Positions 1-6,883 of a DNA stretch of 64,000 nt are shown here, one piece after another. The DNA is taken from the NCBI GenBank assembly GCA_035604595.1, contig DATNIE010000008.1:152864-216863 (forward strand), read 5' to 3'. Positions within the stretch are counted from its first letter, which is position 1. Every line of letters begins with the position of its first letter. The position numbers and the translations under genes are program-made. The DNA is from CAIKZZ01 sp035604595. GTDB taxonomy: Bacteria; Pseudomonadota; Gammaproteobacteria; Steroidobacterales; Steroidobacteraceae. Under the pieces are notes generated by a model. It was given only the letters and a program-made list of their open reading frames with translations, did not search any database and was not told the DNA's origin.

Positions 1-564
1 CTCACGCCGGAGAGTGTCGGCGCCCTGTTCGGAGCAGGACATCGGCTGACGGCGCTGAAGCCGATCTCGCAGCCCGGCCAGTTTGCCGCTGCCGAGACCG
101 TGACTCTCGTCGGGCCGCGTGGCCGCATCGAGCATGTACGCATCGTTGGCCCGGAGCGCACGGCCGACCAGGTCGAGATCGCGCGTACCGACGAGTTCGT
201 GCTGGGTGTCGATGCGCCGGTGCGCGAGTCGGGCGACCTGCAGCACACGCCCGGTATCCGTATCGAGGGGCCGTCTGGCGCGATCACCTTGAAGCAAGGC
301 GTCATTTGCGCGCTGCGGCACATCCACATGGCACCCGCCGATGCGGTGGCGTTCGGTGTCAAGGACGGCGATCTCGTCGACGTACGCGTCGACAGCAGTG
401 GCCGGCAGCTGACTTTCGGGGATGTGGTCATCCGGGTCCGCGAGGACTTCGTGCTCGAAATGCACGTCGACACCGATGAGGGCAATGCCGCCGCGCTCGC
501 GGCCGTCGGCAACGGCGTGCTGACGTCGGTACAGGGAGCCACGGGGCTGTTGCAACGCCGCTGA
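1..564 (+). CDS. pduL: Phosphate propanoyltransferase (PduL-type phosphotransacylase), 5' truncated
   Basis: The reading frame is open from the first base of the window, so the N-terminus lies outside; 187 residues are visible. PduL enzymes interconvert acyl-CoA (propionyl- or acetyl-CoA) and the acyl phosphate. Visible family marks are LFGAGH near the start, the segment VGPERTADQVEIARTD, RESGDL, the metal-binding RHIHM motif (codons near 316-330), and the C-terminal EMHVDTDEGNAA signature. The next gene downstream is on the other strand. Upstream context is missing, so whether it sits with an acetate/propionate kinase or a microcompartment cluster cannot be said. An isolated PduL outside a microcompartment locus is common. 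Family assignment is firm; acyl preference is not. Confidence 0.88.
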   Translation, partial: LTPESVGALFGAGHRLTALKPISQPGQFAAAETVTLVGPRGRIEHVRIVGPERTADQVEIARTDEFVLGVDAPVRESGDLQHTPGIRIEGPSGAITLKQGVICALRHIHMAPADAVAFGVKDGDLVDVRVDSSGRQLTFGDVVIRVREDFVLEMHVDTDEGNAAALAAVGNGVLTSVQGATGLLQRR

Positions 565-707
565 GCGTCAGCAGAGTCCGCACGCATCGGGAGCCGGCGA
601 CCGACGGATCGCGCGTTGGCCGATGACTGCGGCGGCTCGCCGCAGCGCCTGCCCGCGTGCCGCCGCGCGGTTGCTTCGCGATCGAGGACCTGCGGACCGG
701 GATGCGG

Positions 708-980
708 TCAGCGGAACAGGTCAGGGCCGTCCAGCAGCTCGGCGAGCCGCTCGGCATGCTCGGCGCATTCGCGCCAGCGCAGGCGCGCTTCGGCGACCTT
801 GAGCTGCGCCGCGATCCAGTCGGGGTCGCCCGGCGTCGCGATGCGGCGCACCGCAGCGTACTCCCGCAGAGCGAGCGTCAAACGCTCATCGGCCCGGTTC
901 CAGCGCGTCGCGACCACGCGCTCGAGCCTGCCGTGCCCGGACGGGCTGCCGAGCTGCGCCGCTTCGAGTTCGTAGCCCAC
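708..980 (-). CDS. Small hypothetical protein downstream of the HIT gene
   Basis: This 90-residue frame is not recognised. It is rich in Ala, Arg, Glu and Leu and looks helical (two Arg/Glu-rich amphipathic stretches). It lies 69 bases after the HIT gene on the same strand and in the same frame, with no stop between them after the HIT terminator codon, so the true start may be upstream. The GTG at 980 is the first conventional start in frame. No clear ribosome-binding site is seen. It is kept because codon use resembles that of its neighbour and the opposite-strand alternatives resemble nothing. It could equally be non-coding sequence. Confidence 0.35.
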   Translation of the reverse strand: MGYELEAAQLGSPSGHGRLERVVATRWNRADERLTLALREYAAVRRIATPGDPDWIAAQLKVAEARLRWRECAEHAERLAELLDGPDLFR

Positions 981-1049
981 CCGGGCAGCATCGCGAGCGG
1001 CCGTGACGCGCCGGCGACGGGCGCATGACAGCTTCGTGACGGCGGCGGT

Positions 1050-1475
1050 TCAGCCGGCGGCGAGCGCCGCGCGGATGCGCGCCGCGTGTTCCTCGAGAAT
1101 CGCCGGCTCGGCCTTGATCCGGGCGTGTGGTCGCAGCCCGCTGGCCACGTACACCGGGACGATGTGAAAGTGCAGGTGGAATACCGTCTGTCCCGCCGTC
1201 GCCCCGTTGAATTGCGTGACAATGAGGCCTGGCGCCGCAAACGCCCGCTGCACGGCCCGTGCGACCCGCTGGGTCGTGCGCATCGCTGCGATCACCGCTG
1301 CCGGCGGGGAATCGAACAGGTTCTCGCCGGCGAGCTTGGGGATCACGAGCGTGTGACCATCGGCCTGGGGCATGATGTCCATGAACGCGAGCGTCTCGCT
1401 GTCCTCGTGGACCTTGATGCAGGGGATCTCGCCGCGCGCCATCCGCGCGAATATGTTGTTGTCATCGTAGGCCAT
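1050..1475 (-). CDS. HIT family protein (histidine triad nucleotide hydrolase)
   Basis: A 141-residue protein of the HIT superfamily, whose members hydrolyse dinucleoside polyphosphates or nucleoside phosphoramidates. The histidine triad HLHFH is at residues 100-104, followed by IVP; the N-terminal NNIFARMARGEIPC and the ADGHTLVIPK segment (residues 38-47) are also typical. Length matches bacterial HinT-like proteins. The ATG follows a GGATCA-like site. It is divergent from the Lrp gene at 1689, with about 210 bases between them that must hold both promoters. Substrate cannot be read from sequence. Confidence 0.93.
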   Translation of the reverse strand: MAYDDNNIFARMARGEIPCIKVHEDSETLAFMDIMPQADGHTLVIPKLAGENLFDSPPAAVIAAMRTTQRVARAVQRAFAAPGLIVTQFNGATAGQTVFHLHFHIVPVYVASGLRPHARIKAEPAILEEHAARIRAALAAG

Positions 1476-1688
1476 GCGTGATCCTCGTGTCGGCGACCGG
1501 TGTCAGCGGCGGTAGGCGCGCCCGGTCGGCGCGCCCCACGCTGCCCCTACGCTCCCAAGGCACCGACCGCCACACTCACCGCGAGACGCGCTGCGTGCCG
1601 AGCCGGACCTCGGCTCCAATTCTGCTCATAATGTGGCCCATCGTACCGACACACGCGCGGCACCGCACCGGTGCCGGGGGAGGCGGTC

Positions 1689-2177
1689 ATGAAAGCCCCG
1701 CTCGACCGGACTGACGTGAAGCTGATCGAGGTGCTGCAGACGGCGGCCCGGATGTCCAACCAGGACCTGGCCGCCCGGGTCGACCTGTCGCCGAGCGCGT
1801 GCCTGAGCCGGGTCCGCCGACTTGAGCGGGACGGCGTCATTCGCCGCTATCTCGCCGATATCTCACTGCCGAAGCTGGGCTCCTGCCTGCGGATATTTGC
1901 CGAGGTCACGCTCAGCAACCACACGCCCGGCGATTTCCGGCGCTTCGAGGCAGCCATCGCCGGCATGCCGGAAATCGTCGAGGCCTTCCAGGTGAGCGGC
2001 GCCTGCGACTATCTGTTGCACGTCGTATGCCGCGACATGACGCACTACAGCGGGATCAACGATGCCCTGACGAGCGGCAAACACGGCGTCGAGAAGATTC
2101 ACAGCCAGGTCGTGATGGCCGAGTCGAAGCCCTTCGCCGGCCACCCGATCGCCGCGATCGTCGCCGGATCCGGCTAG
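1689..2177 (+). CDS. Lrp/AsnC family transcriptional regulator (upstream of ocd-ctlX-ddaH)
   Basis: A 162-residue feast/famine regulator. Residues 5-60 form the winged helix-turn-helix (LDRTDVKLIEVLQ, then the recognition helix around LSPSACLSRVRRLERDGVIRRY). The rest is the ligand-binding RAM/AsnC domain with the GACDYLLHVV turn. The ATG at 1689 is preferred to the upstream GTG at 1671 because a strong GGGGGAGG site sits six bases before it and would be inside the longer version. It ends about 140 bases before ornithine cyclodeaminase on the same strand, so control of that operon by an amino acid is likely (inference). Lrp-type regulators commonly control ornithine/proline catabolism. Confidence 0.92.
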   Translation: MKAPLDRTDVKLIEVLQTAARMSNQDLAARVDLSPSACLSRVRRLERDGVIRRYLADISLPKLGSCLRIFAEVTLSNHTPGDFRRFEAAIAGMPEIVEAFQVSGACDYLLHVVCRDMTHYSGINDALTSGKHGVEKIHSQVVMAESKPFAGHPIAAIVAGSG

Positions 2178-2315
2178 CGGCGACGTTCGTTGCGCCGCAA
2201 CCGCAGAATCTGCGAGGCGCGGAGCAGGTGGCCGCAGCCGCTGCGTCACCGGCTGCGGATTTCCGTGCCCGCTGCACGCCCGGAATCGCAAGCTACATGG
2301 GCCTGGAGGTGGCCC

Positions 2316-3338
2316 ATGGTCATGATCATCGATACGCCGACGCTTGCGCAGCTGCTGTCCCGCGTGGGCGTCGAGACCTTTCTCAGGGAACTGGCCGACC
2401 GCATCGAGGACGACTTTGCCCACTGGCCGCGATTCGAGAAATCAGCGCGCCTCGCCGCGCACTCGAAGACCGGCGTGCTCGAACTGATGCCGACCTCGGA
2501 CGACGAGTGGTTCAGCTTCAAGCTCGTCAATGGCCATCCCGGCAACCCCGCGGCGGGCCTCCTAACCGTCACCGCGGTCGGCATGCTGGCCGACGTCGCG
2601 ACCGGCTACCCCCGCCTGATCTCCGAGATGACCGTGCTGACGGCGCTCAGGACCGCGGCGACCTCGGCGATGGCCGCCCGGCGCCTCGCAAATCCTGCCG
2701 CGACCACGATGGCGCTGATCGGAACTGGCGCCCAGGGCGAGTTTCAGGCGCTGGCCTTCAAAGCCTGCCTCGGCATCCGTCGGATCCGCTATCACGATAC
2801 CGACGCGCGCGCGATGCTGAAGTTCGCCCGCAACCTGCGCGGCACGGGGCTCGAGCTGGTGCGTTGCGCCAGCGTCGCCGACGCCGTCGCCGGCGCCGAG
2901 ATCATCACGACCGCCACCGCCGTCAAGGGCACGCAGATCGTGCTTGCCGACGCGCAGGTCGGCGACGGCGTTCACATCAACGCCATCGGTGGCGATTGCC
3001 CGGGCAAGACCGAACTCGAGCCGCGGCTGCTCGCGCGGGCCCGGATCTTTGTCGAGTACCTGCCGCAGACGCGGATCGAGGGCGACATCCAGTCGCTCGG
3101 CCCCGAGGCCAGGGCGACCGAACTCTGGCAGGTCATCGCCGGACGCGAGCCTGGCAGGACCGACTCGCGTCAGCTGACGATCTTCGACTCGGTCGGATTC
3201 GCGCTCGAGGACTACTCGGCGCTGCGCTACGTCTACGACAAGGCACGCGGGCTCGGAGTGGGCAGCGAGGCGCCGCTGATCCCCGAGCCACAGGACCCGA
3301 AGGATCTGTTCGGTTACGTTGCGAGGCTCGCCGCCTGA
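2316..3338 (+). CDS. ocd: Ornithine cyclodeaminase
   Basis: A 340-residue protein of the ornithine cyclodeaminase/mu-crystallin family, which converts L-ornithine to L-proline plus ammonia with tightly bound NAD. Visible marks: the FSFKLVNGHPGNPAAGL segment in the substrate domain, the EMTVLTALRTAATSAMAAR helix, the Rossmann motif LIGTGAQGEFQ, and GVHINAIGGDCPGKTEL. The ATG at 2316 has GGAGG six bases upstream. The stop codon overlaps the next start by one base (TGATG), so it is co-translated with ctlX and ddaH. It is the last chemical step of a possible methylarginine/citrulline to proline route. Proline-versus-alanine dehydrogenase specificity within the family is inferred from the neighbours. 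Confidence 0.9.
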   Translation: MVMIIDTPTLAQLLSRVGVETFLRELADRIEDDFAHWPRFEKSARLAAHSKTGVLELMPTSDDEWFSFKLVNGHPGNPAAGLLTVTAVGMLADVATGYPRLISEMTVLTALRTAATSAMAARRLANPAATTMALIGTGAQGEFQALAFKACLGIRRIRYHDTDARAMLKFARNLRGTGLELVRCASVADAVAGAEIITTATAVKGTQIVLADAQVGDGVHINAIGGDCPGKTELEPRLLARARIFVEYLPQTRIEGDIQSLGPEARATELWQVIAGREPGRTDSRQLTIFDSVGFALEDYSALRYVYDKARGLGVGSEAPLIPEPQDPKDLFGYVARLAA

Positions 3339-4336
3339 TGGGTGCTGCAGGCACCGAGCGGCCGGCCGATCCCGAGCAATGCGCGCGGGCGGTGCTGATG
3401 GTGCGGCCGGCGACGTTCTACGCGAACCCGGAGACGCTCGCGACCAACGCGTTCCAGCACGCGCAGGCCGGTCCGGCGGCCGACACGCTCGCGGCGGCGC
3501 GCGCGGAATTCGACGGCGTGGTGGCCGCGCTGCGCGCGGCCGGCGTCGATGTGGCGGTCGCGGACGCCGACGCCGATGCGATGACGCCGGACGCGCTATT
3601 TCCGAACAACTGGTTCTCGACGCACGCCGACGGCCGCGTCGTCCTCTATCCGATGGCCGCGGCCAGCCGCCGCCGCGAACGCCGCCCGGACATGATCGCG
3701 CGGCTGGCGGAACGGTACGGGTGGCGAATCACGCGCACGACGGACCTGACGGCCCTCGAGACGCGCGGCCTGATCGTCGAAGGCACCGGGAGTCTCGTGC
3801 TGGATCGCACGGCGCGACTCGCCTATGCCGCCCTGTCGCCGCGGACGCACCGCGAGGCCGTCGACATCGCGTGCCGCGAACTCGGCTACGAGCCGGTCGC
3901 GTTCCACGCGCACGACACGCAGGGCCGCGAGGTCTATCACACGAATGTGCTGATGTCGGTCGGACCGTCGCTGGCGGTGCTGGCGAGCAGCCTGGTATCG
4001 CCCGGGACCGACCTGCGGCGCGTGTTCGATGCGCTCGAGCGGACCAGCAAGACGCTGCTCGAGATCTCCGCGGAGCAGGTCGCAGAGTTCGCCGGCAACC
4101 TGCTGTTTCTCGACGCGGGCGTTGCCGGTCCGGTCGTGGTCGTATCGCAGCGCGCCTGGCGCAGTCTCACACGGGCGCAGCGCCAGCTGCTCGAGAAGTC
4201 TGCACGGCCGGTGCCATGCGCGGTCGACACGATCGAACACGTCGGCGGCGGCAGCATCCGCTGCATGCTCGCCGAGATCTTCCTGCCGGGTGCGGCACCG
4301 GCGCGATCAATGACCGGCGGAGCGATGCCATCATGA
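3338..4336 (+). CDS. ctlX: Citrulline hydrolase CtlX-like protein (arginine deiminase superfamily)
   Basis: A 332-residue member of the guanidino-group modifying enzyme superfamily, matching the CtlX (citrulline utilisation hydrolase) branch. Marks: VLMVRPATFYANPETLATN at the N-terminus, the FPNNWFSTH motif (substrate Asn/His region), the FAGNLLFLD segment, and the C-terminal GGGSIRCM with the presumed nucleophile Cys309. The start overlaps the ocd stop by one base and the end overlaps ddaH by four (ATGA), so translational coupling is expected. CtlX is thought to release ornithine from citrulline, which would feed ocd. Alternatives are an arginine deiminase or another amidinohydrolase; the cluster favours citrulline. 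Confidence 0.8.
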   Translation: MGAAGTERPADPEQCARAVLMVRPATFYANPETLATNAFQHAQAGPAADTLAAARAEFDGVVAALRAAGVDVAVADADADAMTPDALFPNNWFSTHADGRVVLYPMAAASRRRERRPDMIARLAERYGWRITRTTDLTALETRGLIVEGTGSLVLDRTARLAYAALSPRTHREAVDIACRELGYEPVAFHAHDTQGREVYHTNVLMSVGPSLAVLASSLVSPGTDLRRVFDALERTSKTLLEISAEQVAEFAGNLLFLDAGVAGPVVVVSQRAWRSLTRAQRQLLEKSARPVPCAVDTIEHVGGGSIRCMLAEIFLPGAAPARSMTGGAMPS

Positions 4337-5178
4337 GCGCGACGATCCTGATGTGCCGCCCGACGCATTTCGAGGTCAGCTACACCATCAATCCGTGGAT
4401 GCAGCAGGGCGCCGCCCACGGCGCACTGGCGCTGGCGCAGTGGCGGGCGCTGCGCGCCGCGCTCGCGGCGCATGCCGACATCGTCACGATCGATCCGCAG
4501 CCCGGGCTGCCAGACATGGTTTTCACGGCGAACGCCGGTGTCGTCGTCGGCGATCGCGCGATGGCGAGCCACTTCATGCCCCACGAGCGACGTGGCGAGG
4601 AGCCGTTCTTCAAGCGCTGGTTCCGCGAACGGGGATTTGTGATGGTCGAGCTGCCGGAGGACATAGGATTCGAGGGCGCCGGGGATTGTCTTCAGGACAC
4701 CCGCGGACCGGTGCTGTGGACCGGCCTCGGGCCGCGTACCGAGCCGGAGGCGCTCGCGTATCTCGCTGCGGCATTCGACCGTGAGATCGTCGGGCTCCGG
4801 CTCATCGATCCGCGCTTTTATCACCTCGATACCTGCTTTTGCCCGCTGTCGGGCGGGCATGTGCTCTATTACCCGGCGGCATTCCACCCGACCAGTCGCT
4901 CGGAGATCGAGCGACGCGTGCCCGCGGCGCTGCGCGTCCCGGTGGGCGCGGTGGACGCGGCGAACTTCGCCTGCAATTCGGTCAATCTAGCGACCGAGGT
5001 ATTCCTGCACCGGGCCTCGCCGCAGCTCACCGCAGAGCTCGCGCGCGCCGGATACCGCGTGCACCAGCACGACCTCAGCGAGTTCCTGAAGGCCGGTGGC
5101 TCGGCGAAGTGCCTGACACTGCGCCTCGACTCGCCGCCCGTTGCCGATGGCCGGTCAGGCGTGCGCAGCGCGGCGTGA
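4333..5178 (+). CDS. ddaH: Dimethylargininase-like amidinohydrolase (DDAH family)
   Basis: A 281-residue protein of the same superfamily as its neighbour but of the dimethylarginine dimethylaminohydrolase type. It shows MCRPTHFEVSYTINPWM, the PDMVFTANAG substrate-binding segment, the FEGAGDCL turn, YHLDTCFCPL, and the C-terminal FLKAGGSAKCLTLRL with the catalytic Cys260. DDAH hydrolyses N-omega-methylated arginines to citrulline and (di)methylamine. Its ATG overlaps the ctlX stop. With ctlX and ocd this gives a continuous path methylarginine to citrulline to ornithine to proline. Some homologues are annotated only as amidinotransferases, so the exact substrate remains inferred. Confidence 0.82.
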   Translation: MSATILMCRPTHFEVSYTINPWMQQGAAHGALALAQWRALRAALAAHADIVTIDPQPGLPDMVFTANAGVVVGDRAMASHFMPHERRGEEPFFKRWFRERGFVMVELPEDIGFEGAGDCLQDTRGPVLWTGLGPRTEPEALAYLAAAFDREIVGLRLIDPRFYHLDTCFCPLSGGHVLYYPAAFHPTSRSEIERRVPAALRVPVGAVDAANFACNSVNLATEVFLHRASPQLTAELARAGYRVHQHDLSEFLKAGGSAKCLTLRLDSPPVADGRSGVRSAA

Positions 5179-5213
5179 CATGGAATCGCGCGCCGGGCGC
5201 GTGAGGCGGCTCC

Positions 5214-5654
5214 TCAGCGCTCGAACCGGCGCGACAGCACGATCGAGGTCGTCGTCGACTTGACGCCGAGGCACGCACGCAGCTCATCGAGCGCCGCGTC
5301 GAGTGCCTCGGTGTTCTCGGCGGCGAGCATCGCGATCAGGTCATAGGGCCCGCTCACCGTCAGCAGCGAGGTGACGGCGGGCATCGCCTTCAGCTTCCGT
5401 TCGACGAGCGACTGCTGCTGCGGCTCGACCGCGATCATCGCGTGCGCCTGCACCTGACGCGCGGTGGCCGCCGGGCCCAACCGCACCGTGTAGCCGCGGA
5501 TGACCCCGTTGCGCTCCAGGCGCTCGAGCCGGCCCTGCACGGTCGAGCGTGCGACGCCGAGGCGGCGGGCGAGTGCCGCGGTCGACAGTCGGGCGTCGGC
5601 CATCAGCAGCTCGAGTAGCGCAGCATCCGGGGCCGTTCCCGGCATTTCGCCCAT
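5214..5654 (-). CDS. Lrp/AsnC family transcriptional regulator (divergent from lysine dehydrogenase)
   Basis: A 146-residue feast/famine regulator with an N-terminal helix-turn-helix (LAARRLGVARSTVQGRLERLE-type helices) and a C-terminal AsnC ligand domain (TVSGPYDLIAML). The ATG at 5654 is chosen over the TTG at 5666 because GGATGAG lies just before it. It converges with ddaH (36-base gap) and is divergent from the dehydrogenase at 5759. A perfect inverted repeat just upstream of its start (5667-5688) is the likely operator, suggesting autoregulation and control of the lysine/aminoadipate genes. Effector unknown; lysine or a derivative is the natural guess. Confidence 0.9.
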   Translation of the reverse strand: MGEMPGTAPDAALLELLMADARLSTAALARRLGVARSTVQGRLERLERNGVIRGYTVRLGPAATARQVQAHAMIAVEPQQQSLVERKLKAMPAVTSLLTVSGPYDLIAMLAAENTEALDAALDELRACLGVKSTTTSIVLSRRFER

Positions 5655-5666
5655 AAGCTCATCCAA

Positions 5667-5688
5667 AATGACGGATTAGTGCGTCATT
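5667..5688. promoter_or_regulatory. Inverted repeat, candidate Lrp-family operator
   Basis: AATGACG at 5667-5673 and its exact reverse complement CGTCATT at 5682-5688 are separated by eight bases. The repeat lies between the divergent lrp (start 5654) and dehydrogenase (start 5759) genes, where an Lrp dimer would be expected to bind. The region is unusually AT-rich for this genome. Binding is inferred from position and symmetry only. Confidence 0.6.
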
Positions 5689-5758
5689 ATCGGCGTATTG
5701 CACCTTCAAATCAACGGCAGAGTCCCGGACACTGGCGGCACCTCGAGGAGCACCAACC

Positions 5759-6883
5759 ATGAAAAAAATTCTCGTTGCCGGAGCCGGCCATATCGGCAGC
5801 ATGATTGCCGAGCTGCTCGCCGCGAGCGGCGACTACCGGGTCACCGTGATCGATCAGTCCGAGACGGCGCTCGCCAGGGTCGCGAAGCGCCCGCACCTCG
5901 ACACGCTCGCGCTGTCCGTGACCGACCGGCCCGGCCTCGTCGCCGCCATGAGCGGCCGCTACGCGGTCGTGTGCGCCGCTCCCTATACGGTGACCGGTGC
6001 CATCGCCGAGGCGGCGCACGTTGCCGGCATCCACTACCTGGACCTCACCGAGGACGTCGCGACGACGCGCATCGTCAAGGAACTCGCCAAGACCGCGACC
6101 CACGCGCTGATCCCGCAGTGCGGGCTCGCACCGGGCTTCATCTCGATCGTCGGCATGGACCTCGCGCGGCGCTTCGACTCGCTCGATACGCTGAGGCTGC
6201 GGGTCGGTGCGCTGCCGCAGTTCCCGTCGAACGCTCTCGGCTACAACCTCACGTGGAGCACTGCGGGCGTGATCAACGAGTACTGCCAGCCGTGCGAGGC
6301 GATCGTGCAGGGCCGGCGCACGAATGTACCGGCGCTCGAGGAGCTCGAGCACTTCGCGCTCGACGGCGTGCAGTACGAGGCCTTCAATACATCCGGCGGC
6401 CTCGGTACGCTGTGCGCGACGCTCGACGGCAAGGTGCGCAACCTCAACTACCGCACCATTCGCTACCCGGGGCATCGCGACGTGATGAAGCTGCTGCTGC
6501 AGGATCTGCGTCTGGCGGAGCGGCCGGCGATCCTCACCGATCTGCTGGAGAGCGCCATTCCCGGCACGCGCCAGGACGTCGTCGTGATCTTCGCGACCGC
6601 GACCGGCCTGCAGAAGGGTCGCGCGTGGCAGGAGTCGTTCGCGCACAGCGTCTACCCGCAGGTGCTGGCCGGCAAGGAGTGGACCGCGATCCAGACGACG
6701 ACCGCATCGGCCGTGTGCGCGGTCCTCGACCTGCTGGTCGAAGGCCGCCTGCCGCAGCGCGGATTCGTGAGCCAGGAGGACATCCGTCTCGACGAATTCC
6801 TCGCCAACCGCTTTGGTCGGGCCTATGCGAACGGCGTCGGCACGAACGCGGCCGCCGCCATCGCGCTCAAGGCGGTGTCGTGA
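5759..6883 (+). CDS. Saccharopine dehydrogenase-family oxidoreductase, probable lysine 6-dehydrogenase
   Basis: A 374-residue protein with an N-terminal Rossmann fold (MKKILVAGAGHIGSMIAELL) and the saccharopine dehydrogenase C-terminal domain (GLAPGFISIVGMDLARRF, NYRTIRYPGHRDVMKLL). Members either split saccharopine into lysine or 2-aminoadipate 6-semialdehyde plus an amino acid, or, as lysine 6-dehydrogenase, deaminate lysine directly to the semialdehyde. No lysine-ketoglutarate reductase is nearby and the next gene (overlapping by four bases) oxidises the semialdehyde, so lysine 6-dehydrogenase is the better fit (inference). GGAGCACCAACC precedes the ATG. Likely controlled by the divergent Lrp regulator. 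Confidence 0.78.
   Translation: MKKILVAGAGHIGSMIAELLAASGDYRVTVIDQSETALARVAKRPHLDTLALSVTDRPGLVAAMSGRYAVVCAAPYTVTGAIAEAAHVAGIHYLDLTEDVATTRIVKELAKTATHALIPQCGLAPGFISIVGMDLARRFDSLDTLRLRVGALPQFPSNALGYNLTWSTAGVINEYCQPCEAIVQGRRTNVPALEELEHFALDGVQYEAFNTSGGLGTLCATLDGKVRNLNYRTIRYPGHRDVMKLLLQDLRLAERPAILTDLLESAIPGTRQDVVVIFATATGLQKGRAWQESFAHSVYPQVLAGKEWTAIQTTTASAVCAVLDLLVEGRLPQRGFVSQEDIRLDEFLANRFGRAYANGVGTNAAAAIALKAVS

Noticed and set aside
3338..5178. ctlX and ddaH as a recent tandem duplication
   Set aside because: Both belong to the same superfamily but have different lengths and motifs (FPNNWFSTH/GGGSIRCM versus PDMVFTANAG/GGSAKC), so they are distinct subfamilies.
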